From positions 5,631,239 to 5,695,238 of the forward strand of contig NC_134946.1 in the NCBI RefSeq assembly GCF_051020765.1: DNA of 64,000 nt. Direction: 5' to 3'. The stretch is from Lasioglossum baleicum (lineage: Eukaryota > Arthropoda > Insecta > Hymenoptera > Halictidae). Below are positions 23,466-36,400 of the stretch, in pieces. The notes beneath the pieces were generated by a model, which was not told the origin of the DNA, did no database searches, and saw nothing but the letters and a program-made list of their open reading frames with translations. The first letter of the stretch is position 1. Every line of letters begins with the position of its first letter. A program made the position numbers and the translations under genes.

Positions 23466-25010
23466 ACCACAAATAGTGGAGAATCGTTTTTCATTACATT
23501 CGTTTTCCGCAAATCATTCTCAAAATCGACTTATATACTTATGTTTACAGAGTATATAATCATTTTTGAAAATGTGAATACATATTCAACGTTACAGTAA
23601 GTTTTGTATATACATTGGTGTTGACACACTCAGGTATACTGAGTAGAATTATATCATATGCATTAATATAATAAACAGCTACATAAAAATCAACAGCTGA
23701 TTTTCTATAAGCATATAAAATAAAAAACAAAATATTATTGATTAACGTTCTATAATTGAGAAATTATTCACAGTTTTTTACACGGAACTCTTCATTGGTA
23801 GTTAGTCTTACTTGAATTCATCGGCAGGCACCCTTTATTCCGTTAACCATCCTCACGTGTGTCTATTAATCCGACCTTTCTGCATCCAAAGAAGGACGAA
23901 CACTTTACGCAAATTCACACGCTGAATTAATTAATCATCGTCGAACGATATTTCTGGAAAAAGAATAATGGAATCACTGGGACGACAAGAAATTACCTTG
24001 CTGCGTGTAAAGATGAGGAAATTATAGGAAAAAAATTAATATTTTGTACTGAAGTCATTAATTTTGTTTCTGAGATAGTAAATATTGAAAATATGAGAAG
24101 CCGAAGTGGGGGATTAGGCAACGGCAGTAGAGCGCGTCTGACTGTAGCGCGCTGATTCTACTTACCGTAAATATCGAGAAAAATGGTGTATTACCTATTC
24201 TTTATTAGATCTAGTTGTTTTATTAATTCAATTTAATATATCTAAATATACCTCAAATTTTTATAGCTGATTATAAATTTAATTAAAAATAAATTTTACA
24301 TTTTCAAAAGTGAAAGAGAAAAACCGTCTTTCATATTGTACACAGATTCCTCAAAATACAACATGACTTGTAAATGAAATTTTAAAAGTTGTAAAAAGAA
24401 ATAAAATTCTTATGCAAAAATTCAAATAAAACAGACAGGCAAATCCACAAGGAAATTGAAATTGACGTCAAACGAAAATGAAAACGAACCAATTTAGTCT
24501 GTCTGGTGCTCCCAATGGCCATGGCAGTCCAAATTGGCAGCTCTTCTGGGCAAATGACGTCACAGGCGGTTGATAAAACAGCGTTCTCACTTACCCATAC
24601 GCTCGTTACATTGGAATGATTGGGAATTCGAAGAAGTGGCAACCGCGCATGGAATTGAAAATCTCGAGCCATGTTTTATAAAGTACCTCTTTTTTATTTA
24701 AAAAATGACGTGAATCCGCTCGTTGAAGTGTGAGGCATAAGGGGGCTCTGTTATTTAAGTTTTATGTATATAATTATTTATATCATCAATTATAATGAAT
24801 ATATAGTTATGTACAATATTGAATCTCATTCTTTAACAATAACATCAACAACATGATTAAACAACGTTCCTCATTGGTACACAAATTGTAAATGTACAGA
24901 TAAAAAAGCATTAGATGAGGTCAATGAGGCATCGAAGGTGGCGAACGCTCAGCGCGCCTTAATTTTCATCTTCATCTCACTTTTTTTTCACATTTTTTTC
25001 TCTTTATACA

Positions 25011-25400
25011 GTGTCTTATAATTCTCATATACACATATATATGTATGTATACATATATATACATATATATACACACCATTTCATCGTGCTCATATACATA
25101 TATATATTAATATATATATATATTATATATATGTATATATGTATATATATATACTTCGAATTACATGTTTCAGTGTTTTCGTTTTTTTTTCTGCGTGGGT
25201 TTCTTCGTCGTTATATATATATATATGTAGCGTTTAGTAAATACATACATATATAAATATATATACACATACATATATATTTATATACACATATATATAT
25301 ACATATACATGTACACGTATGCGTATATATATATGTATATAGAGAATGTATATATGTATGTATATATGTATATATCGTTTGGATACACACACGGTCCACA
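25011..25400. repeat. TA/TATG microsatellite block
   Basis: Nearly continuous TATATA, TATG and TACA runs. Frames on both strands are repeat translations. Confidence 0.85.
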
Positions 25401-25574
25401 TGCACGCACACGAACGCGCCGTTAAAGGCGCGGCGAGAGAGATTACGATTACGGGGGTGAATGATATCGATCGAAACGGTGCGCGACTGTAATTATTTAA
25501 GATAGAGAGATAGTGCACGAGTAATTTGTAGTCTCGCGAGCAGCTAGGCACGAGTTTACCGTCCAGAGAGCGAA

Positions 25575-25665
25575 AGCAACCGCTCGAAATCGCTGGAAAT
25601 CGCCGAAAATCGCTCGAAATCGCATGGAAGTATCGTTCCAAATCGTTCGAAATCGTTCGATTCAC
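25575..25665. repeat. Short tandem repeat of AAATCGCTCG / AAATCGTTCG
   Basis: About seven imperfect units of around 10 bp, changing from the CGCTCG to the CGTTCG type along the array. Confidence 0.65.
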
Positions 25666-28600
25666 CAGAGAAACGAAAGAACAGCGACCACGGGGAGACA
25701 CGCCGGAGATTTAGGAACATTCATGCCTCTCCTCCTCCCGTGGCCCGCCATTAAACGGAAAATTTTCTATCTTAAATGTGAGCAGAGCTCCGAAGATCGT
25801 TTACAGTGCAACGCAAGGCTCCGACGGGTTTTCGGCGAGTTTCGAACTAAGAACCGTTTCCGGGACGACGCCTTTTGCAGAAGAGATACTATGTATACTA
25901 GTTGCTTTCTAGAGATCGTTGCAGATAAATTCGTCGTTTTCAAAAAGAAACTGAACTTCTCTTTAGATCGCTGTAACGTTTTGTAGAAATTGCCTCGGTT
26001 TATTTGCGATTTGGATCGAAAACGTGCAGATATTAGAGAGTATGCAAAGTTATTTCCATGAAAACGGGTTAATTCGGGGTTCACATCACTGAATGCAGGG
26101 AAACCCGAATGGGGAAAATCTGACTTTTTTAAACGAAAGAAGAAATAATACTAAACCAAGATGGAAAAATGGACTTTTCTTTGCAGAATTTCAAAACACG
26201 ATCATTGCAAAATATGCTCACTAAATTTCAAACCGAAATTTCTATGAATAACAAAGTTAGGTTACTTTTTGTCGATTGTGAGACTGGAAAAGGTAACCAC
26301 GGGAGGTTTGGCCTAACTATACAAAGAATTTACACAATATATTAGATGTTAATTAATAAAAGTGTATAAACTTTGTTAAAAAAATGAGCAAGCTATGCAA
26401 CTATGGTAAATATGTGGTCTTATTTTTTAAAGATTAGAAGTGAAAATTATGCCAGCATTAAACCGTTAATACCCCTTCACAAAATGTTAAAAAGTCAATG
26501 AAGTGACTAAAAAAAGTGCCAACGTTTGTCGAATCTCTCTAATGTCCCACCGGAATGGCTCCTCAATATTTTTGCAAAACGAGACACTTAACACGTGATC
26601 TCCGTTAGCGTCACGTGTACATCCCCACCACCATAAAGTTTCTACAATAGCGCTACTGTTCGTGACGTCAGCGAACTGCCAGCCAATAGGAATAGCATAG
26701 CGTCTCACTGCGTACCCGGGTCACGCGACGCTAAGGAAAATTGTCTTCCATTAGAAAATTGCTTGAAGATTAATAAAAAATGAGAATCTGATAATTGTAA
26801 AGTAAATATCTCGAACAAGTGCTCCGTCACCGGAAACGAGTCTCGATTTCCATCGTCGCTCGTGATCTGCTTCCGGTTTCTTTCGATTGTTTGTGTTCCA
26901 GTGCGGTAGCAGTGCTGGACAAAGAATTTGTTTATAATGCAATTTCGTTCACGCTTAACAAAACATCGCACTTTTTTCTCTGTACAGTGTGAATAGAAAT
27001 TAGTCTCGAAATATTTATTTGACATTGCGGCTCGACAATAAAGTTGAGCATCGGCTAGAAGCTTCGTATCGTATAAACGATCAGTATCATTCGAATGATC
27101 TTCCGCGTCACGAATGGGGAACGTCTGCTTGTAATTTTGCGATAATGTACACAATGCAACGTAACAGTTCAATTAATTGACTTAACAGTTAGGTACCGAG
27201 AAATTACTTTATACACATGTGCACAACACACACAGCTACGACCGTTCACCATTCTCAGCTATGATTCCTCGTTGGAGAACGTAATGGGCAACGAAAATCT
27301 ACAACTTTAGCATCGCCCGTGTTTTCTAATATTTCAGAGTTTGAAATGAGGATGCAAGAGACTTTATTGCTTCGGTTAGGGTTGCGTGATGGATGAAGTT
27401 TCGAAAAATTTCATTGGAGTCGTAAAGATTGCATCATGATAACTTGGTTATACAATCGTTCGTTCGTGAACAAAATGGCACACATGCAAATCCGAATTGA
27501 GCAAAGCGATGACTAGAACCCTCCCTATAATTTTCTGTCTTCTACCCCATACAATATTTAATTTTGATTGGAAACTCTTATATGAATTGGAAAGGTCGAT
27601 TGTTAATGACACATTAGCAAAAGTACAAACTCAGTCTTCATGAAAACAGATAAATATTGAAAGGCTTATGGTTTGTAAACAAATTCGAAGTCGGCAAAGT
27701 GGTGACTAAAACTCCCTCTAATTTTCCGTATACTACACCATACAATACCTGATTAAAAATTCCCTTTCTTAATTTCACGTGAAATACGCCATATTAATTT
27801 TGACCAGAAACTCGCACAGATTTCAACAACAACATTACAACAATCACACGTGCATACCTTGCTGCGAGGTTGTAATAGCGCAACAATAGAAAGTCCAGCC
27901 CCCAACGAAACTTTTCAAAAATTCTCAAAATATTTTCAAAGCCAGTAGAAACAAATAGTCGAAACCATTTCGATGAGAAGCTCTGAAACATAGAAGAGAG
28001 TGGGCGCCTCGCAAATAAATATTTCCAATGTTTGCCGATGCATCCGGAAAAATTCAGCCTCGATGCACATATCCCTACGTATCGTCAACACTCGAATAAC
28101 CCAGCAATACTACGAGCATCCAGGACCGCACGGAAATCGAACGTCTCGTTACCAATTTCCTATCGGAACGTCTCTGGATCGATCAGGTCAGGCTTGTGTG
28201 CTAGCAACTCGAAAAATCGGCCACAACAAGGAAAAACTCAGCTACGATCGGTGCGCGATCAGAGCAGACTCCTCGCCCGGTCGCGGATGTATGAAAAAGT
28301 CCTCTATGGTGGCTATTGTTTACAATCGATCGCGATTAGAATTCAGTCTGTATAAAACTCGCGGGCGCCGCTTCCGAGAGAGGTCCGTTTTTTGCTGGCC
28401 ATTTCTATGGTGGCCATCGTGGGGGTGGGGGCGAACTCGAAGAAGCGTTTTGTGCAAGACGGAGCCTCTCCCGCTCCCCGCCCCCCTCTGTTTCGTCTCA
28501 TTTTTCGGTCGAGCCCGTACATAGAAAGTTATATACAACGATAAAACACGAACTGCAGTGGCAGTGAATAGTGCACATGAATATTGTAAACAGCAGCGAT

Positions 28601-30059
28601 GGCGGCGGCGACTCGTTTATCGCGTTACACGGCAGCGTCTACCACAGCTACTTCTTCTTCTCTTCTTTTCTTCTTCTCTTCCTCCTCCTCTTCTTCTGCT
28701 TCTTCTTTCTCTTCTTCGAGAATGCTACGACGATCGCTTTCGATGCTTCTTCCGGTTCACTTCCGGTTCACTCGACACTGTCCCGTGCTTGGAGTTTCGC
28801 TCGGCCACACGCGACTCGTCCACCCCCTCACCTTCCCCCTTCCGGTTCCCTTGTTTTACTGTCGATCCCTATTTGATGCGACTGCTTTTGTCTTTTTTTT
28901 TTGCTCCGGAGTTGCTTTCCTTACGCTCATAAGCTCCGTCGTTGTGGGAACGTGTTAGTTTTAGGGCTGCTGATGGCTGCGATAGGGTCAATGGATACTT
29001 AGTATGAAGGTCAACTTGGTCCTCTGTACCAAGTTAGAAACTATATCGTTCACGGGATTAGTAGATTGCCAACAAACACTTTTCTAGTTTGCTGGAGCTT
29101 GTGGGAAAAATTTGGTTGCAATTGTTTTCTTGCAAGGTTCTTTATCTCGAGGTCGTCCTACAATTTTTGTCTCCGATTTTGTCAGAAATTCCGTTTATAT
29201 CACAGTGGAAAATGAAAGGAACTTTTGGTGGTGTGACTTTAAAGATCGTTTCGTGCCGCCATTTCCTTCAGATTTACAGATATACAAGAAAAATTATGTG
29301 ACAGAGACACTTGGTATAAATAACAACGTCAGACTGCTTTATCGATTCTCAGACTTATAGTTCGCGTCATTTCCTGTTCGATCAACTCTTTGAAAGAAGA
29401 CAACATGGTGGTATGGATCTTTTTCGCGACATTTTGAAGTACTTTGTCCGTGGAGTGTACTTAAAAAAGTTCAAATGAACCACATTCGTACGAATAAAGT
29501 TTTGACTGATTTAATCTGCTTCTTACATCATTGTTCAAAACTAAAATATTTCTCGAGAATATGAATTACGTTATTCAATCTGGGGAGTATGTGATGATCG
29601 ACTTCTCTTGCGGAATTTTGAAACACGATCTTTGAAGAATAAACTCACCAAATTTTAAGGCATAATTCACCAAAAAAACTCAGTTTGGTCAATTTACAAC
29701 CCAATCCTTTTAAGACTATTAATTATTCCGCTCTTGTATCGCCGTCAAATGTTTCCGATTTCCGAAAATTGCGATTAATTTTTCCTCGGATTAATTTCGG
29801 TTCGCGAGTCACTCGAACCCACCCCTAGCCATCAGCTCCCGAGGATCCTCGCAAAGATCTGTGTGTCGTATGATTGTGTGTGCGTATCGCAAAGTGTCGC
29901 GCGCTCGCGCGCGCGCGTTTCTAGGACAAGGAGTGGGAGGAGCCAAAAAAAATTGGAAAGAATCGAGAACAAACGAAAATGTAGGAAATAATTTGGGTAG
30001 GGGGTTGAAAACAGTTGATCAGGATGTATCTCGTGTACAGGTGTATCGGTGTCCTTAAT

Positions 30060-30460
30060 TAAGTATATTTACTCCATTCATCCTTCTATGTATATACACA
30101 TTCATGTATGTATACACACACGTGCCGACACACATGCATACATACATATCTGCGTGGGTGTATGAATGTATGTATATATGTACATTCGCGTATACACACA
30201 TACGTGAGTTTCACAAAAATATATAAAAGAGAGAGTGTCTATGTATACACACATATGTGCATATATACCTATAATTCATATATAGTCGATTTATAATCAA
30301 AATCGTGTGGAAAAGGGTGTTTCTCTCGATTTTTTTTTTTCGTTTTCGGTTTCTTCATCGTCTTCTTCTTCATGCGTGCATATATGTATGCATAGATATC
30401 GCCTGGCCATGTATAGATATATGTACACACGCGTCCGTATAAATACATATATATACGTTT
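30060..30460. repeat. TATA/CATA microsatellite block
   Basis: Mixed TATG, TACA and CACA repeats in two patches around a T-rich run near 30330. The neighbouring TTTCTTCATCGTC-like text resembles that beside the 25-kb block. Confidence 0.75.
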
Positions 30461-32739
30461 ATGTATAGAACCTGTACAAAGTGCTTGATTGAGATTTTTC
30501 TCTTCTCTTTTCTTTTTTTTGTTCGCGTACGACGCGAGACACGAGGAAAAGGTTTACACGAAGCCCCGCACTCTTGTTCACACGCACTCTATTATTTTGT
30601 GGGTCTCGGCACATCGTTTACAACTGATCTATTACTATTTACACAGGGCGGCCCTTTTGCTAAAGCAAAACTTCACCCCTACTCAAGCTGAAAAAAATAC
30701 CACAACTTCGTAACTCATCACTTTTGAGTTGCATCGTTATCGAATATTCTCGCCTTAAGTAATATTGCACAACAAAAAAAGTAATATTACCCAATGATTT
30801 TGTTGCTTTCGCGTAACAGCTGTACCAAAACAGAATCATGGTACCTAATCCTTATGTTCCTTCCATGTAACATCTGTTTTTTTTTTAATTTTTTGTACGA
30901 TTATTCAGAAAAGTGTAACACTAAAAGTAACTACTTTGTTCATATTGCCTTATGGCATAACAAGATTACATTATTCAATAATTTTTTACAAACCCATTTA
31001 CAGCCTCAATAATTCTAAAATAAAAACTTTGTAACCCAGTATTTTTACTTGTCTAGAGGTTCCAATGTTAAATTTTAGTTTTCTGCACAGTACAAGTTTG
31101 TAAATCAATTCATACATTTTTTAATCACTTTCTTTTTCGACACTGATGTCCAAAATAGTGCTCAAGGTTTAATAAATCGAACCAGTCTTGTTGAATGACA
31201 AAATGGTCAAAATTCTGATAGCGAAACGACAATAACAATCTTATTAAGAAACATAACAAACTATACATAAACATAAGAAACATATTCCAAACTCTTATCG
31301 TAAAGTAAAGCTTTTGATATAAACCATTCAACTGTAGAATTAATTAACACTTTGATCACCAAAGACCACCTTACATCTTAATGAAACATAATCGTTTTCT
31401 TTTAAGTAACAATGTCGAAAGTACTGGTAGATAATAAATGTTGCAATTTTAATTTTCGAATCATTGTAAGGTTCTTTTCTCTATGTTTCTCTATGTAACA
31501 AACTTTCAAATCACCATAAAATTCTTTCCTATATGCAACAGAATTTATGAAACCATGCGTAAATATTTTTAACCAATAATTTTCCAGCTCTGAGCAGAGA
31601 AATACAGTTTGCTGCAACATTACGGGCCACTCTGCACATGCATGTATACATACACATGTACATATATGCATATGTACTATTGCAGACAAGGCAAGGTACA
31701 AAATCACGATATGAGAGACGAACACACGCTTCTGTCCGGCGAAGTGAACAATGTTTCTATGTTTAAGGACAAAAAGTTGTCTCGATGAGGTTGATCTCGA
31801 TAAAGTCCCATGTTTCTTTGGCTTCTCCTCTGCGATTCTCTTTGTTCTCCATCTTTTTTACAGTATACTGTGGTACAACGATGCATCTCTTCTGTGCCTA
31901 TTTACATATCCTGAATGACCTACAGCGATGGTATACAATTAAGTCGCGAAGGCGATTACAATTCCTCAGCGATCAGCCTTGATGATGTTCTTAAGCGCGT
32001 GAACTTTTGTTAAGCTGCTTGCTTCACATTGTTCTTTAGGGTTACAGTTCTCTTTTTCTCTCTCTGTCTCTCTTCTCCTGTTTTCCTGTACTTCTGAAGG
32101 GATGGGGAGGGGGGATTTAATCACACAGTTTGTTACTCTTGACGGTAAGCCGTTCAGTCCATATATTGCCTTCCAGGGAAGACGATACACTTTGTATCTT
32201 ACTGAGATATTTGTATAGTGTAACGTGTAGCTACCCTCGGACCATAGTTCACCATGCCGCTTCCCGTTTCCCTTCTTCCTCTTCTTGCTTCTTATCCTGT
32301 TCTTCTTCTTGCTCTCCATCTCCATCACCTGGTTGAATCAGCTTGTCACGATGTTCGCCTCCATCTTTGCTACGACCACGTCTCAACGCAGAAATTGTAG
32401 AAAATGAATCTCACACAGCGGTACAAGTGTAATTAAGAACAAACGAAGAATTACTGCGGACACACTATTTAAAGGGAAACTGATCCGGCTGCGAGATAGT
32501 CGAGGAAACCATAGCTGACAACGCTGTATGACCAGCGAAACAACGGACGTGTTGCGATGACTTGCTCTATGGACGGGGTCTGCGATAATATTCGTTGAGG
32601 ACACGCGATGTCGTACCAATACGCCAGCCAACGAAGGTATGATGGATCCGTAGGGATGACGGACGGCATGATGGTGGCTTCCTTTGTACGATTAGATGTA
32701 GGAATAAGGTCCATCGGTGAGGGCGCTACACAGCAACAG

Positions 32740-32820
32740 TCAGGAGGCATCGTCCTTTCCTCTAGCACCTCTGCTTGGCTTGTACTCGAGACCTGGATCG
32801 AACTGCATTAACACGAAAAC
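32740..32820 (-). CDS. slo: slo terminal coding exon and stop
   Basis: Acceptor CTGTCGGCAG, then VFVLMQFDPGLEYKPSRGAR and GKDDAS followed by TGA at 32742-32740. The tail is shorter than in fly, without the Gly-rich stretch. Confidence 0.93.
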   Translation of the reverse strand, partial: VFVLMQFDPGLEYKPSRGARGKDDAS

Positions 32821-33370
32821 CTGCCGACAGAGCGATATCATTTTTATAATCCAATCACCATATCATTACATAATTCTATTTCGTAATTAACAGAATTGTC
32901 ACTGAGTGGCTATTACGGGTGAGCGAGTACCCGGAAATTTGGGTTCGAGTCGGATAGCCTATTTTCCCCGGGTTCGGGTCGGGAGCCGAAAATTAGTCTA
33001 TGATATTTGGGTTTCCGAACAATATACATTCTCAGGTTGCCGCTCAACCCTAGTGGCTATATGAAATTTAATTTTGGTGTCTCAGAAACGTATTTACCTG
33101 GTCTGTTGGTAGTAACGTAAAATCATCCGGGGGATTTGTGATGACGTATCGCTTGGATGAGGCATCGCACGATGAACTCGTGTCCCGAAACCTAAAAGAT
33201 CAAACCTACTGTTATTCTCTGAACGACGAGAAGGATGTCAAGCAAGATGTACGACTTGAACTAAACACACCATGTTTAATATCGGAACTAAACTAAACTA
33301 AATTAAACGTAGGCAAACAGTAACTAAGCACTAAACAAATAGATGACACCAAAGAGAAATAGAAAGATAG

Positions 33371-33423
<53 letters not shown>

Positions 33424-36400
33424 GAGAGAAAGGAGAGAGCGAGAGAAAGAGAGAAAGGAGAGAGCGAGAGAGAAGAGAGTGTAGGTGAGAGAGAAATAGA
33501 GAAAGAGAGAGAAAGAGAAAGAGAGACAGAGAATTGTAAAAAATGATAGGTATTTGTTGGATGAAGGCAACTTACGGTTGACGTTTCTTTTTTTTTCATG
33601 ATGCAAAAACGGAAAATGTAAAAGTATGCGGCAAAAAATCATAAATCACATAGTAAGTACGAGAATGGTACAGTAAAAAGATAATTAACGGCAGTGTAAC
33701 AATCGCAGCAGCCAGATGAGACATCTTTTAGAGACGTAAGATAAATGTATCATGTGTACAGTAATCCAATAAATACCATCGAGAGAAGGAAAAAAGTCCG
33801 GTACCTGTACCTGTACAGACCAATGCACAGCATTCCATACGACTTTAATGCTGCGACAAAGAGGTCACCGTACTTGCCTCCTTCGCCATACTGAGCCAGG
33901 GGCCCATCATACAGTGCAATCTGGCCAACTCGACACCGATCTCTGTTGGCCAGGCTATCAGCCGTGCTTTAAATAATGAACATCATTAGTTTCAAGCCAT
34001 AATAACCTTACCCAGTCAGCCAGGCCTGCCTTGAGCAGATATCGAGCACAGCCTAGCGACCAGATGGCGGACATTATCATGTCAAAACAACGTTCGAAGC
34101 TGCTCGAAGCATAGGATGCTCGGAATCTGCTCGATTCTGCTGGGTACACCCTGCCAGCATAAAGCGCTGCTTCTACTGATGCAGAAGCTTCCGGGCAGAT
34201 GGAAGGCAACTCGGTCCTGGATTCTGCCTCGCCGTAAGAGGGCAGCACGGTCGCACTAATGTGGCGAATTCCGTTATACGGAGCAGGTTGCGCTAATGTT
34301 AGTGCCACCGACGAGAATACCTCGTCTGTTTTAGTGCAACGCAAGCAAAGTCCAGGACCGGGCTTCCTTCCATCTTTCCGGCAGCTCCTGCCGGGCAGAC
34401 GCTGCCAGCAGAATACCATGCAGCTGCTGACGCAGATGCCCGGCCAAAACCGAGCATTTTGCTTACTAGGTAGTAAGCACTCTTCCTAGGACAAAGTATG
34501 AATGTTTGTTACAACTTACCTATAACCACCTCTTAAACCTGCTCCTTCAGCCAGTATTAATTCTAGTTCAGGCGTTGCTCCACCAGTGATCAGCGACCGG
34601 ATCAAAGTCAGCGCATTTTGGTTAAAATACGTCTGCAATAGAAATATGCACGATAATGAAACCTTGCACAAAAACGCACTAATTAAGGGTTGATCCTGAA
34701 ACGACTACTAACCGTTGACATTAACGAGTCTAACACACTGACGGCAAAGGCAGTACCGCAGGCGAAGGGTTGGGTGAGGTAGAGTTCCGTGTCCGGATCG
34801 TCGTCGTCGTCCTGGTCAAGGAACTGCACGTTGCTATCATTTACAAGTTCTAGGGAAGAGAAACCGATTCGATACATCAAGATTATTGCTGATCCCTACA
34901 TTGAATTAAGCTTCGATACCTGTTATCATTGGCACGTTAGCTCCATAAACGGATCCTCGTCGCTGTAAAACGATCGGGCTGCCAACTGCGGTTAAATTAC
35001 CTTGCTCATTATTTGCTGCAATTGCCACTTAATGTTTAATTACATGTTGGGGAAAGTTTGAACCGTGAAACGTAACCAAACCAAAGCTCGATGTTTTTAG
35101 AGATTACTCTTTGCGGGCAAGATGTAGTGTGATTTTAAGCTGACTAGACACTATATTAGCTCTATCAATTATGCCAGTGTCTCATAATTTCTCTTATTTA
35201 ACTGTGCTTTCGTTATTGTTAGAGGTGAAGGCAAAACGAGTGCTTCTCAGTAAATACTAATGCGTGCAGCGTATAAATGCAGCGTATCGTGTAAGGCGAT
35301 GCTTTAGTATATAGTTACAAGTGTCGGTGTATAGTTTTAATTACAGCACAATGCACTTATAATTATAACACTAGTCTAACTAAGAGTTTTCTCACGAGTC
35401 AAAGAATTGTAACTGGACATTGTTTGTGGTGTGTTCATACTAGAAAGCGATACTAGTAAGCGATACATGTGTCAATAAAGATACTCTAATGTTATTGTTA
35501 CTCCATGTACTAAATTTGTCAAGGTATTCATTGTACTTTCAAGACTGCACTATATCCTCTCCACGAAGAGCAGCGGAACGCTGTGCATACCTTGGCTGAG
35601 TACTCCAATCGTATCATCAAAGGTCATGGCCTTGATATTAAGGGACGCGAGGATAGCCTCCTTGTCGGCGAGGGTGGGGTCATCATTGCTAGGCACTTTA
35701 GCCGACAGGATGCAACACATATCGCACAGATTCACATTCACGGCGCGTAAATCTGCTCTGCTTAATGGTGAACCCTGTAAGAACCATGTGTCATTCATAA
35801 TATAGGCCACAACTTTTATTTCTGACTCTTTTGAAAGGTTACTACTGGGTGTTCTTTTTAACTGAAAAACAGATGGTGTTTTTTATATACTATTCAAGAT
35901 ATCAAGAACAATTATTATCAGAAAGGTTGTTTGGTTTACAATGACACATTGCATTGCAAAATGTTTCTTTTGTATGAAATTTAGAGGAACTTTCAAGATC
36001 AATTAAATTTTTTTGTATGGAATATTGTACCCTTAATTGCACAAATTGTTGATCTTGAAATACCTTTCAAAATTTCAGTACCAAAAATTATTTGTACCAC
36101 GCACTGTCCAGGTGTATACCAAGCAACTTATGATAGTAATTCTTTAATATTTTTTATAGTCATCAAATTATTTCGTAAGTTCCAATTAAATAGAACACCC
36201 AGAACAGGATGTCACCAATTTAGAGGTATAATTTGAGAAATGTTATCTGATCAAGTACAAATGATGATCGGAGATAGAGACTACAGGATAAGGGGAAGTG
36301 TTCACTCAGAATCATCATCTGCTGTCGATCCGATTATGTTATATACGGAAATTAATTGAAAATGTAGAACAATATTTTTCCTGTGCCTACAAATAAAACT

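Larger units (their letters stand above)
22785..32739. other. About 10 kb without recognisable coding exons; possible slo 3' UTR in part
   Basis: Between the kinase promoter and the slo stop codon I find no frame with a known domain. Notable contents are 39-bp repeats at 23247-23465, TA/TG microsatellites at 25011-25400 and 30060-30460, a short repeat at 25575-25665, and a TTC/CTC-rich run near 28650-28720. Part of the right-hand side is expected to be slo 3' UTR, since slo ends at 32740 on the minus strand. The poly(A) site cannot be chosen because TTTATT is common throughout. Confidence 0.4.

Noticed and set aside
23041..23600. Hydrophobic 96- and 121-codon plus-strand frames resembling membrane proteins
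   Set aside because: Direct translation of a 39-bp T-rich tandem repeat.
28000..28958. Several 100-174 codon frames, including Ser/Phe-rich ones
   Set aside because: Low-complexity TTC/CTC-rich DNA with no domain, no splice pattern and mutual overlap in different frames.
33958..34419. 153-codon minus-strand frame between slo exons
   Set aside because: Falls in a GC-rich foldback repeat, has no known domain, and overlaps a slo exon start in another frame.
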